DNA from: Oscillospiraceae bacterium
GTDB lineage: Bacteria; Bacillota; Clostridia; Oscillospirales; Oscillospiraceae
Direction of reading: 5' to 3'
NCBI GenBank assembly: GCA_015067945.1
Contig: SVLM01000019.1
Location: forward strand, 1-37,217
DNA length: 37,217 nt
In this document: in pieces, positions 23,360 to 31,047 of the stretch
Position numbering within the stretch: position 1 is the stretch's first letter
How the letters are laid out: each line of letters starts with the position of its first letter
Made by a program: the position numbers and the translations under genes
Notes under the pieces: generated by a model
Databases searched by the model: none
Told to the model about the DNA's origin: nothing
Seen by the model: the letters and a program-made list of their open reading frames with translations, nothing else

Positions 23360-24655
23360 ATGCTTCCGGAAGCGTTTTTGGATAGAATTAAAAAGCAACT
23401 TGGGGAAGAATACCCGGCATTTTTGGAAAGCCTTGAGCGGCCCCGGGCAGTGGCTCTGCGGTTCAATCCGCTGAAAGGGGAGCGTCCAACCCTGCCCTTT
23501 GTTGACGATGGCGTGCCATGGGAGCCCATGGGCTTCTACTACGATCCCCAGTCCCGTCCCGGTCTGCACCCTTATCACGAAGCCGGCGTATACTACCTGC
23601 AGGAGGCCAGTGCCATGTCGGCGGTGCAGCTGCTGGACCCCCAACCCGGTGAGAAGATTTGCGATCTGTGTGCTGCACCCGGCGGCAAGTCTACTCAAAT
23701 TGCCGGTCGTATGGCAGGGGAGGGACTGCTGCTTTGCAATGAGTTCAATCCCAAACGGGCAAAGATTCTGTCCCGGAATATCGAGCGGATGGGAATCGCT
23801 AATGCCCTGGTGACCAACGAGCATCCCCAGAAGCTGGCAGATCGTTTACCCGGTTTTTTTGACCGGGTGCTGATCGATGCCCCCTGCTCCGGAGAGGGAA
23901 TGTTCCGCAAGGAAGAAGCAGCTGTTACAGATTGGAGCCTCGAAACTGTGGAGATGTGTGCCCGGCGGCAGGCGGAGATTCTGCACTCCGGAGCACAATT
24001 GGTACGGCCCGGCGGACGGCTGGTGTATTCCACCTGTACCTTCGCCCCGGAAGAAAACGAACTGGCCGTTGCGGAATTTTTGGAAAATCATCCAGAATTT
24101 GAGCCGGAGGCGGTGGATGCACCCTGGTTTGCGGCGGGCGAAAACGCATCCTATCGGATGTGGCCTCATAAGCTGCTGGGTGAAGGCCATTTTGCCGCCG
24201 TTTTGCGAAAAAAAGATGGCAAGACCGGGGAAGTACCGGAAGAACCCGGCGTGCCTCTGCCCAAGGTCTTTGCTGCCTTTGCCAAGGAGCTTAGGATCAG
24301 CCTGCCCGCCGGAAAGGCGTTGTCCTTCGGCCAGAGCGTATACTGGTTCCCCAATGAGATGCCTCTGCTTCGCGGCTTGAAGGTGCTCCGTCCGGGCCTT
24401 GAGCTGGGCGAGGTGAAGAAGGATCGGTTTGAGCCTGCCCACGCTTTGGCACTGTGGCTGAAAACCTGTGCCAATGTGGAAAACATCCCTGCCGAAAGTC
24501 CTTTGACAGCCAAATATATGGGCGGTGATGTGATTCCATCGGAGAAAAAAGGCTGGTGCCTGGTAACGGTGGACGGTTATTCAATCGGTTGGGGCAAGGG
24601 CGATGGACGGGTTTTGAAGAACCATTACCCCAAGGGCCTACGCCGCATGGGCTGA
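23360..24655 (+). CDS. rRNA cytosine-C5 methyltransferase, RsmF/NOL1-NOP2-Sun family
   Basis: SAM-dependent m5C methyltransferase of rRNA. It is 431 residues: an N-terminal RNA-binding part, the Rossmann domain with SAM site LCAAPGGKSTQIA (about 110-122), the PC motif DAPCSGEGMFRKE (about 173-185) and the catalytic TC motif VYSTCTFAPEENE (about 222-234). A C-terminal PUA-like/RsmF extension (PLLRGLKVLRPGLELGEVKKDRFEPAHALAL) separates it from the shorter RsmB. Both catalytic cysteines are present. AAGGAG lies 7 bases before the ATG. Which rRNA base it modifies cannot be told from sequence. Confidence 0.92.
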   Translation: MLPEAFLDRIKKQLGEEYPAFLESLERPRAVALRFNPLKGERPTLPFVDDGVPWEPMGFYYDPQSRPGLHPYHEAGVYYLQEASAMSAVQLLDPQPGEKICDLCAAPGGKSTQIAGRMAGEGLLLCNEFNPKRAKILSRNIERMGIANALVTNEHPQKLADRLPGFFDRVLIDAPCSGEGMFRKEEAAVTDWSLETVEMCARRQAEILHSGAQLVRPGGRLVYSTCTFAPEENELAVAEFLENHPEFEPEAVDAPWFAAGENASYRMWPHKLLGEGHFAAVLRKKDGKTGEVPEEPGVPLPKVFAAFAKELRISLPAGKALSFGQSVYWFPNEMPLLRGLKVLRPGLELGEVKKDRFEPAHALALWLKTCANVENIPAESPLTAKYMGGDVIPSEKKGWCLVTVDGYSIGWGKGDGRVLKNHYPKGLRRMG

Positions 24656-24663
24656 AAAAGTGC

Positions 24664-24692
24664 TTTACATAATCACAAAACTATGGTATCAT
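24664..24692 (+). promoter_or_regulatory. Promoter of murA
   Basis: TTTACA, a 17-base spacer and TATCAT, about 40 bases before the TTG start. Confidence 0.7.
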
Positions 24693-24732
24693 TATCCTAC
24701 CGAAAAGTATGTTCGCAAGGAGAGGATCATCC

Positions 24733-25998
24733 TTGGCTAGATATGAAGTAATTGGCGGCACTCCCTTAAACGGAACCGTCACCATCAGCGGTGCAAAAAA
24801 TGCCGCTGTAGCAATCCTGCCGGCGGCTTTGTTGGTCGACGGTGTTTGCCGTATTGAAAATGTACCGGATATTTCCGATGTTCGGATCCTGCTGTCGATT
24901 TTGGAGGGCATGGGTGCGAAGGTCAGCAAAGAAGAGGGCGGTACGGTGGTCATTGACAGTACCGATATCCATTGCACCAACCCTGATGCTGAGCTGGTGA
25001 AGAAAATGCGTGCCAGCTACTATCTCATGGGCGTATTGCTGGGCCGTTTCGGCAAGGCCCATGTGGCTCTGCCCGGTGGCTGTAATTTTGCCTCCCGCCC
25101 CATCGATCAGCATATCAAGGGCTTCGCTGCCCTGGGTGCCGATGTGGAGGAGACGGAGGATTATGTGGAGCTGAATCCCGGCCCTGACGGTTTGCAGGGC
25201 AATCGGATCAGCCTGGACGTTGTCAGCGTGGGTGCCACGGTGAATATCATGCTGGCGGCCACTTTGCTCCCCGGTCAGACCGTTATTGAAAATGCCGCGA
25301 AGGAACCCCATATCGTTGACCTGGCAAACTTCCTGAACACCATGGGTGCCCGGGTCTCCGGTGCGGGTACGGATACTGTGAAGATCAAGGGCGTGGAGCG
25401 GCTGCAGGGTGGCACCTATGCCATCATTCCCGACCAGATCGAAGCCGGCACTTATTTGGCTGCCGCTGCTGCTACCGGCGGTAATGTGCTGATTAAGAAT
25501 GTTATCCCTAAGCATATGGAGTGTATCACCTCCAAGCTGGAAGAAATGGGTGCGGAAATTATCAATTATGATGATGCCATCCGGATTCGCTGTGATGGAC
25601 GGATGCAGCACACCACCGTCAAGACCCGTCCCTATCCCGGATTTCCTACCGATATGCAGGCACAGATCTGCGTGTGCATGGTGCTGGCCTCCGGTGTCAG
25701 CCGACTGACGGAGAGCGTGTACGAAACCCGCTTCTTCGGCTACTGCTCCGAGTTGGAAAGTATGGGTGCGGACATTCAGATCAACGGCAAGACCGCCATC
25801 GTTACCGGTACGGATAAACTGTACGGTGCCACGGTTACTGCCCGGGATCTGCGGGCAGGTGCGGCACTGGTCATCGCCGGCTTGGCGGCTCAAGGTACTA
25901 CCTTTGTGAAAAACATTCACTATGTAGAGCGTGGCTACGAGCGGCTGATTGAAAAGTTCACCGCCTTGGGTGCCCAGATCCGCAGAATTGAAGATTAA
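24733..25998 (+). CDS. murA: UDP-N-acetylglucosamine 1-carboxyvinyltransferase MurA (TTG start)
   Basis: First committed step of peptidoglycan synthesis: it transfers enolpyruvate from PEP to UDP-GlcNAc in the cytoplasm. It is 421 residues from the TTG at 24733, normal for MurA. Key parts are the SGAKNAA substrate Lys/Asn (K22, N23), the loop LPGGCNFASRPIDQH with catalytic Cys117 (so fosfomycin-sensitive type), and the repeated inside-out barrel. An ATG at 24709 is in frame, but AAGGAGAGG lies downstream of it and 7 bases before the TTG, and MARYEVIGG is the usual MurA opening. It has its own promoter. Firmicutes often carry two MurA genes, and which copy this is cannot be seen. Confidence 0.95.
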   Translation: MARYEVIGGTPLNGTVTISGAKNAAVAILPAALLVDGVCRIENVPDISDVRILLSILEGMGAKVSKEEGGTVVIDSTDIHCTNPDAELVKKMRASYYLMGVLLGRFGKAHVALPGGCNFASRPIDQHIKGFAALGADVEETEDYVELNPGPDGLQGNRISLDVVSVGATVNIMLAATLLPGQTVIENAAKEPHIVDLANFLNTMGARVSGAGTDTVKIKGVERLQGGTYAIIPDQIEAGTYLAAAAATGGNVLIKNVIPKHMECITSKLEEMGAEIINYDDAIRIRCDGRMQHTTVKTRPYPGFPTDMQAQICVCMVLASGVSRLTESVYETRFFGYCSELESMGADIQINGKTAIVTGTDKLYGATVTARDLRAGAALVIAGLAAQGTTFVKNIHYVERGYERLIEKFTALGAQIRRIED

Positions 25999-26006
25999 CA
26001 ATATTG

Positions 26007-26032
26007 TAGGGCGGGTGCTTGCTCCCGCCGCT
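26007..26032. repeat. G/C-rich palindromic repeat, copy 1
   Basis: GTAGGGCGGGTGCTTGCTCCCGCCG. A near-copy in the opposite orientation lies at about 26562-26592. The two bracket the DUF4177 gene and the CCAAGGCTCCC element. Confidence 0.65.
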
Positions 26033-26045
26033 AAGCGAAAATGAC

Positions 26046-26078
26046 AACCGCAGCACCAAAATCAATGGTGCTGCGGTT
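26046..26078. terminator. Bidirectional hairpin between murA and DUF4177
   Basis: AACCGCAGCACCA/TGGTGCTGCGGTT with a 7-base loop. It has little T-tract, so its strength is uncertain. Confidence 0.65.
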
Positions 26079-26099
26079 AACTATTTGATAAACGCCGAT

Positions 26100-26285
26100 T
26101 TACTGGTCAATCTCAAAAATCAAATCCATTTCTACGATTTTTCCGTGGGGAGCAATATCTGTAGGAATATATCCAACATACCTATAGCCTTTTGCAGCAT
26201 ATTCATCAATAATTTGACGATGCTCTTCTGAACCTGAACCTAAAAAACCGTCGATGTTGATATTTACATATTCATATTTTTTCAT
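26100..26285 (-). CDS. DUF4177 domain protein
   Basis: 61 residues (MKKYEYVNINIDGF, then IIDEYAAKGYRYVGYIPTDI, then KIVEMDLIFEI), matching the short alpha/beta DUF4177 fold: one strand, a helix carrying the YAAKGY motif, and a final pair of strands. It has no known activity and no membrane segment. AAGGAGG stands 7 bases before the ATG. It lies among intergenic repeats, with no operon partner. Confidence 0.85.
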   Translation of the reverse strand: MKKYEYVNINIDGFLGSGSEEHRQIIDEYAAKGYRYVGYIPTDIAPHGKIVEMDLIFEIDQ

Positions 26286-26412
26286 AATAAAACCTCCTTG
26301 TCAAATTTGCAATTTATCTAGCTGAATAAAACCACCAGGGATATTGAAAGTCAATTGGAAGTATAGAGATACGGGTGACCCCAGTGCAATCGAGAAAAAA
26401 GGGCAGGAATAC
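26286..26412. other. Intergenic stretch with nothing recognised
   Basis: About 125 bases upstream of the DUF4177 gene and before the MITE-like element. It probably contains the DUF4177 promoter, but I find no clear hexamers. Confidence 0.4.
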
Positions 26413-26529
26413 CCAAGGCTCCCCTTGTCAGGGGAGCAGTCAGCCAAACAGGCTGACTGAGGGGTAGTATTCTCTCTCCGTCAAAAATCAAAGATTTTTG
26501 ACACCTCCCTCATCAGAGGGAGGCTTTGG
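26413..26529. repeat. MITE-like multi-hairpin element
   Basis: Ends pair as CCAAGGCTCCC and GGGAGGCTTTGG. Four hairpins lie inside: CTCCCC/GGGGAG, AGTCAGCC/GGCTGACT, GTCAAAAATC/GATTTTTGAC and CCTCCCTC/GAGGGAGG. Non-coding. It resembles repeats scattered through gut Clostridia genomes, though that comparison is from memory. Confidence 0.75.
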
Positions 26530-26561
26530 TGCGTTTGCGGTACAAATGCGAAACTTGGAAA

Positions 26562-26592
26562 ACGGCGGGGGGGCAAGCCCCCGCCCTACAGT
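26562..26592. repeat. G/C-rich palindromic repeat, copy 2 (inverted)
   Basis: GGCGGGGGGGCAAGCCCCCGCC followed by CTACAG. It is an inverted near-copy of 26007-26032 and, lying 24 bases after the cysK stop, may serve as the cysK terminator. Confidence 0.65.
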
Positions 26593-26615
26593 ATTCCGAT
26601 CAGAACACCGCACCT

Positions 26616-27542
26616 TTATTCGTATAGACTAGTGGAGAGATACCGCTCGCCGGAGTCGGGGAAGAGCGTGACGATGGTTTTTCCTTTGTTCTCCGGACGC
26701 AGGGCCAATTCCACAGCAGCGTGGAGGGCACAGCCGGCGGAAATGCCGATCAGGATACCCTCTTTTTTTGCACACATTCTGGCAGCACTGCAGGCTTCTT
26801 CGTCAGATACCTGGATCACTTCGTCGATTACGGAAAGGTCTAAAATCTCCGGAATAAACCCTGCACCAATGCCCTGAATGCCATGGGTTCCGGCTGTGCC
26901 GCCGGACAGAACAGGGGAGGATGCCGGTTCTGCAGCCACGATGCGAATGCTGGGGTTTTGCTCCTTCAGGAATTTCCCCACTCCACTGACCGTGCCGCCG
27001 GTGCCTGCACCGGCTACGAAAATGTCGATCTGACCGCCTGTGTCGGCCCAAATTTCCGGACCGGTGGTGCGATAGTGAGCCCGGGGATTTTCCGGATTGG
27101 AAAACTGACCGGGCAGAAAGCTGTTGGGAATTTCAGCAGCAAGACTTTTTGCTCTGGTGATTGCACCGGCCATGCCATCCTTGCCCGGGGTCAACACAAC
27201 CTCCGCTCCGTAGGCTTTCATCAGAAGCTGCCGTTCGATGCTCATGGTGTCGGGCATGACGATGATACACCGTAGCCCCCAGGCGGCGGCAACGGCACAA
27301 AGACCAATACCGGTATTGCCGGAGGTGGGCTCGATAATCACGCTGTCTTTTGTCAGCTGCCCTGCAGCCTTTGCGGCAGTGAGCATCTGCAGTGCTACCC
27401 GGTCTTTTACAGAACCTGCGGAATTAAAAAACTCCAGTTTTGCCAGTATTCTTCCATCCAATCCGAGCTGTTTTCTCGTGTTTTCCAAAGCCAGCATGGG
27501 CGTATTTCCAATAAGCTGCTCCATAGATGTTACGATGGCCAT
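26616..27542 (-). CDS. cysK: Cysteine synthase (O-acetylserine sulfhydrylase)
   Basis: PLP enzyme making cysteine from O-acetylserine and sulfide. It is 308 residues. The PLP lysine is K46 in SAGSVKDR, EPTSGNTGIGL binds the substrate carboxylate, AGTGGTVSGVG is the phosphate-binding glycine loop, and PDSGERYLSTSLYE ends the protein as in CysK. AGAGGAGGG lies 5 bases before the ATG at 27542, and a 39-codon upstream extension is rejected because it runs through the promoter. It is divergent from cysE, which supplies its substrate, with 115 bases between and both promoters inside. No CymR-type site is recognised. Confidence 0.95.
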   Translation of the reverse strand: MAIVTSMEQLIGNTPMLALENTRKQLGLDGRILAKLEFFNSAGSVKDRVALQMLTAAKAAGQLTKDSVIIEPTSGNTGIGLCAVAAAWGLRCIIVMPDTMSIERQLLMKAYGAEVVLTPGKDGMAGAITRAKSLAAEIPNSFLPGQFSNPENPRAHYRTTGPEIWADTGGQIDIFVAGAGTGGTVSGVGKFLKEQNPSIRIVAAEPASSPVLSGGTAGTHGIQGIGAGFIPEILDLSVIDEVIQVSDEEACSAARMCAKKEGILIGISAGCALHAAVELALRPENKGKTIVTLFPDSGERYLSTSLYE

Positions 27543-27566
27543 GGAATCCCTCCTCTCATTGATAAA

Positions 27567-27595
27567 ATTATATTCTCCAAAATCCCTTGTGTCAA
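27567..27595 (-). promoter_or_regulatory. Promoter of cysK
   Basis: On the minus strand TTGACA, a 17-base spacer and TATAAT: perfect consensus. Confidence 0.88.
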
Positions 27596-27606
27596 TGCGA
27601 TTTTGG

Positions 27607-27635
27607 TTGATTTTATATGTCGGTTGTGGCATAAT
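27607..27635 (+). promoter_or_regulatory. Promoter of cysE
   Basis: TTGATT, a 17-base spacer and CATAAT. It is back to back with the cysK promoter, 11 bases between their -35 boxes, so one regulator could control both. Confidence 0.75.
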
Positions 27636-27657
27636 CTGTAAAAAGGAGGAATGAGCC

Positions 27658-28524
27658 ATGGATTCTGTTGAAAAGAAAATTGAAGCAGCGGTGGACGCCT
27701 TGCTGGAGGATTACCGCCATGGTCGGGATATTGACCGGATCGACCTGTTCCGCCATCCGGATAAGGAAACGGTGATTGACATCGTGCAGAAGCTGCACCG
27801 GATCGTCTACCCCGGCTATTCCCATGACAAGAACTACCGGATTTACAATGCAAAGCATAATCTGTCTATGCTGATGGAGGATGTGCTGTTTAACCTGAGT
27901 CGCCAGGCGGCCATCGTGCTGGATGACGAAAAACGTGGTGAGGAGCTGTGCCTGGAGTTTTTTAGCCGCTTGCCAGCCATTCGGGCATTGATCCAGACGG
28001 ATCTGCAGGCTGCTTTTGACGGCGACCCGGCGGCAACCGGCAAGGAAGAAATCATTTTGTCCTACCCCGGTCTGTTTGCAATCACCGTGTACCGTCTGGC
28101 ACACGGTCTTCACACACTGGGACTTCCCATGATTCCCCGGATGATGACCGAGTATGCCCACAGTATCACCGGCATCGATATCCACCCCGGTGCAACCGTG
28201 GGAGCAGCCTTCTTTATCGACCACGGCACCGGCATCGTCATCGGTGAAACGGCGGTGATCGGCGAAAATGTGAAGATCTATCAGGGCGTTACGCTGGGCG
28301 GTCTTTCCACCCGGGGCGGGCAGAGCCTGCGGGGTAAGCGGCGGCATCCGACGATTGAGGATAATGTGACCATCTATGCCAACGCCACCATTTTGGGCGG
28401 TGATACGGTCATCGGCAAGGGGTGCGTCATCGGTTCCAGCGTGTTTATCACTGAGTCCGTCGCCCCAGGCACCACAGTCACCAATCAGGAGCAGCAACTC
28501 CAATTCAAAACCCACGGAAAATAA
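27658..28524 (+). CDS. cysE: Serine O-acetyltransferase
   Basis: Acetyl-CoA plus L-serine to O-acetylserine, the substrate of the divergent cysK product. It is 288 residues. An N-terminal helical region (1-150) is followed by the left-handed beta-helix of hexapeptide repeats (about 170-280), with HSITGIDIHPGATVGAAFFIDHGTGIVIGETAVIGENVKIYQGVTLGG carrying the catalytic Asp/His region. It is longer at the N-terminus than the minimal CysE of Bacillus and resembles the EpsC-type enzymes. The short tail after the beta-helix (NQEQQLQFKTHGK) lacks the usual Ile end that docks into CysK, so a stable cysteine synthase complex is doubtful. AAGGAGG lies 8 bases before the ATG. Confidence 0.93.
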   Translation: MDSVEKKIEAAVDALLEDYRHGRDIDRIDLFRHPDKETVIDIVQKLHRIVYPGYSHDKNYRIYNAKHNLSMLMEDVLFNLSRQAAIVLDDEKRGEELCLEFFSRLPAIRALIQTDLQAAFDGDPAATGKEEIILSYPGLFAITVYRLAHGLHTLGLPMIPRMMTEYAHSITGIDIHPGATVGAAFFIDHGTGIVIGETAVIGENVKIYQGVTLGGLSTRGGQSLRGKRRHPTIEDNVTIYANATILGGDTVIGKGCVIGSSVFITESVAPGTTVTNQEQQLQFKTHGK

Positions 28525-28525
28525 A

Positions 28526-28556
28526 AAGAGGTGCCGATTGGCACCTCCTTTTTTGT
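28526..28556. terminator. Bidirectional terminator
   Basis: AAAAAGAGGTGCC/GGCACCTCCTTTTTT with loop GATT. It serves cysE and the converging DUF1292 gene. Confidence 0.9.
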
Positions 28557-28564
28557 GTAGCAGA

Positions 28565-28855
28565 TCAATCTTCGAAGGTCAGGACATCTTTGTACTTTTC
28601 CTTGAAGATGCCGTAAACGGCGTTCAGAACATTTTCGTCCTGGACGGAAATGTAGTTTTCGTTCTCCTCGTCCACGGGCTCAACTTCCAGAATGACGATC
28701 TCGGTAGACAGCTCGTCGGCGGGCATCAGTACCAAATACTCCTTGCCTTCGTATTCGATGCAGTCCAGGTACTCAAAATCCACATCCACACCGTTTTCGT
28801 CGGTCAGGGTCATGATGTTGGATTCTTCTTCCTGCAGAATTTCTTCGTTTGCCAT
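28565..28855 (-). CDS. DUF1292 family protein
   Basis: 96 residues, very acidic. It opens with an acidic lead (EEILQEEESN) and then the DUF1292 core IMTLTDENGVDVDFEYLDCIEYEGKEYLVLMPADE, followed by VILEVEPVDEENENYISVQDENVLNAVYGIFKEKY. It is a small beta-sheet protein universal in Firmicutes (YrzB-like), usually near ruvX/mutS2 genes and without assigned function; here it stands alone. AGGAGG lies 7 bases before the ATG. Confidence 0.9.
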   Translation of the reverse strand: MANEEILQEEESNIMTLTDENGVDVDFEYLDCIEYEGKEYLVLMPADELSTEIVILEVEPVDEENENYISVQDENVLNAVYGIFKEKYKDVLTFED

Positions 28856-28922
28856 AATAATTTCCTCCTAAGTGATGTAATAACCGGCAAAATGCCGTGC
28901 AATGGTTCTCTGTTCTGCGTAC

Positions 28923-28951
28923 ATTATAGAGAAAAAGGTGTTTCCTGTCAA
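28923..28951 (-). promoter_or_regulatory. Promoter of the DUF1292 gene
   Basis: On the minus strand TTGACA, a 17-base spacer and TATAAT: perfect consensus. Confidence 0.88.
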
Positions 28952-28995
28952 TGAAAAAAACCTGTGGAAAGGGGCATAACTGACCATATGACGAA

Positions 28996-29022
28996 GCCGG
29001 GTGTGCAAAATGCACACCCGGC
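28996..29022 (-). terminator. Terminator of the radical SAM gene
   Basis: GCCGGGTGTGCA/TGCACACCCGGC with a three-base loop, followed on the minus strand by TTCGTCAT. The stem is strong and the T-tract poor. Confidence 0.7.
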
Positions 29023-29030
29023 ATGTGGGA

Positions 29031-30740
29031 TTACCGCAATACATGTAGTTTGATCGCTTGTGAACCGGAGGAATCACGAGTGTAGGTTGCCATAGTTAGT
29101 GAGGACTTGAGGCTGGGGATGTCACTTCCGTCCAGCAACGCCTTTACATCGCATTCAAAAATCTCACGGCTGGCCGTATGTGGATCTCGCTTCCAAACAA
29201 AGAATCTGGTGGCTTCTTTGAGCTGTGTATAGTAAGGGTCATCGCTGAAGCGATCCAGAAAACTTCCCTGACGCAGTATTTCGGTTGTAGATTTGCCCTC
29301 GCATAAGATTGCATAATTGCTGCTTGTAAAATCGTCGAGCATACTGCAATAATGGTTATCGTAATGTTTGAGTGCAATATATTCATACACAGGACGAGCA
29401 GCCACCCAGCAGTCAAAAAATTGCTTATAGTACTTAGCTCTGTCCCGCAGTTCGCTTCTGTATTCGAAATAGTGAGGGAATAGCTTGGGGTTGGCGGCAA
29501 TTAATTCCCGGCACTCATTTACGGCTATTTCACCGGTCGTATCCGAAAATACAGAAGCCATTTGCAAGTCGTGCATATATTGCCGCGTTATTTCTGTTCC
29601 GGCAAAGAATGCACATAAATAATGCTGAATGTGTACACTGGGAAGCTTGCACAATTGCACCATAAGAGCAATTGTTTGTTCAAGCTCAGACTCCGTTTCG
29701 TCGGGGAAGCCGAAAATAAACGAGGTCGTAATTTCAATCCCCTTTGCACTCATATAGGTAAGCTTTTCGATGATATTATCCAGCTTCAGGTTCTTGTTAA
29801 TTTTTCTTTGCATTTGGGGGGAGCCGCTTTCAATGCCAATGAAGATAGATGTCATTCCGGAGGCGGCCATGGCATCAATTAGCTCATTGTCCAGGCAATC
29901 CAGTCGTGCACTACATCTCCAGGTAATGGGGAAGCCGATATTCACCAGTTCGTCACAAATTTGCAGAACACGCTTTTTGTTCATGGTAAACATATCGTGC
30001 ACGAAATTAAATGAAGTAACGCCGAACAGATCATGAATGTGTTTAATTTCAGCAATGATTCTGTCGTTGCTTTTTAATCTGTATTTTCTGCCCCAGAAAC
30101 TTTTTGTGCTGCAAAATGTACACGAAAATGGACATCCTCTTCCCACATCCACCGGAAACAGGCCCAGCACATACGGTTGATGCTTAGTAGTTTGAACTTC
30201 GAGCAATGAATAGTCGATCGTGGGTAAGGTGTCTAAATTCTCGATTAGTGCAGGGCGAGGATTTTGAATAATTTCGTTGCCCTCTCTGAAAACCAATCCT
30301 GCAATCGTGTGGTCGGGCTTTTTTGCCAAAAGAGACGAGAAGAAAGGTACTACTGTGGTCTCGCCTTCGCCACAACATATGTAATCAATCTCGGGAATTA
30401 CCTGCATGGTATCCAGAGATGATATATCAGCCTGAGGTCCGGCAAAAACGATATATACATTCTCTTGTTTTCTCTTAATGTGTTGTGCCATTGTGATAGA
30501 TATGTGATAGGTATCACAACGGGTATAAAAGGAAACGATTGTCGGGTTGTGGGAAAGTATCTGATCAACTGCAGTATCTATAAATTGATGAAAGTCCTTA
30601 ATATCTCCAAAATGATAAAAGGGCAGTATTTTTGTACGAATTCCCGCGTTGTGCAATATCGTGGAAAGCAAGAGGGTTCCGACTGGCTCTTCGCTTACAT
30701 AACCGTTAAAGTTAGGCGTTACGAATACTACATCCGGCAT
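29031..30740 (-). CDS. B12-binding domain radical SAM protein
   Basis: 569 residues. A cobalamin-binding-like Rossmann domain (about 1-140: MPDVVFVTPNFNGYVSEEPVGTLLLSTIL, then VYIVFAGPQADIS, then ICCGEGETTV) is followed by the radical SAM barrel. The [4Fe-4S] motif is CPFSCTFC (203-210), with the GIESGSPQMQRKINK stretch later. A further 200 residues form a C-terminal part that I cannot assign. Such enzymes catalyse methylations, cyclisations or C-C bond changes on unactivated carbons. The substrate is unknown: no precursor peptide, lipid or tetrapyrrole gene is next to it. AGGAGG lies 7 bases before the ATG at 30740, and a 20-codon upstream extension overlaps the promoter and is rejected. Confidence 0.9.
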   Translation of the reverse strand: MPDVVFVTPNFNGYVSEEPVGTLLLSTILHNAGIRTKILPFYHFGDIKDFHQFIDTAVDQILSHNPTIVSFYTRCDTYHISITMAQHIKRKQENVYIVFAGPQADISSLDTMQVIPEIDYICCGEGETTVVPFFSSLLAKKPDHTIAGLVFREGNEIIQNPRPALIENLDTLPTIDYSLLEVQTTKHQPYVLGLFPVDVGRGCPFSCTFCSTKSFWGRKYRLKSNDRIIAEIKHIHDLFGVTSFNFVHDMFTMNKKRVLQICDELVNIGFPITWRCSARLDCLDNELIDAMAASGMTSIFIGIESGSPQMQRKINKNLKLDNIIEKLTYMSAKGIEITTSFIFGFPDETESELEQTIALMVQLCKLPSVHIQHYLCAFFAGTEITRQYMHDLQMASVFSDTTGEIAVNECRELIAANPKLFPHYFEYRSELRDRAKYYKQFFDCWVAARPVYEYIALKHYDNHYCSMLDDFTSSNYAILCEGKSTTEILRQGSFLDRFSDDPYYTQLKEATRFFVWKRDPHTASREIFECDVKALLDGSDIPSLKSSLTMATYTRDSSGSQAIKLHVLR

Positions 30741-30771
30741 GAGGATTCCTCCTATAAATTTATTTTTTGAA

Positions 30772-30800
30772 ATTATACCACAACGCATAGGTGATGTCAA
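30772..30800 (-). promoter_or_regulatory. Promoter of the radical SAM gene
   Basis: On the minus strand TTGACA, a 17-base spacer and TATAAT: perfect consensus, about 30 bases before the start. Confidence 0.88.
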
Positions 30801-30894
30801 CCTGAAGGGGGAAGATGCACAGAGGACTATATGGGCGTGAAACTGCTGTATTTACTGGCCAAATGTTGCAAACTTTGCACAAAAAACACTCCTG

Positions 30895-31002
30895 TTCATT
30901 GGGTTAAAATTCACCCAATAAATCAGAAGTGTTCATTGGTGCAACGAAAAGAGTTCATTGGTTTGAAAACTCATTTTCAAAGCTGCTATCATCTATTCAT
31001 TG
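30895..31002. repeat. Four TTCATTG repeats upstream of the radical SAM gene
   Basis: TTCATTG occurs at 30895, 30932, 30954 and 30996, the first three as TTCATTGG. The first copy also forms an imperfect hairpin with ACCCAATAAA (about 30895-30922). The array lies between the radical SAM promoter and the spo0A stop, and may be a set of regulator sites. Confidence 0.5.
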
Positions 31003-31047
31003 CTTCGGCTGCCGAAATAAAAAAGCCTGAAAACCCTTGGTGTACAA

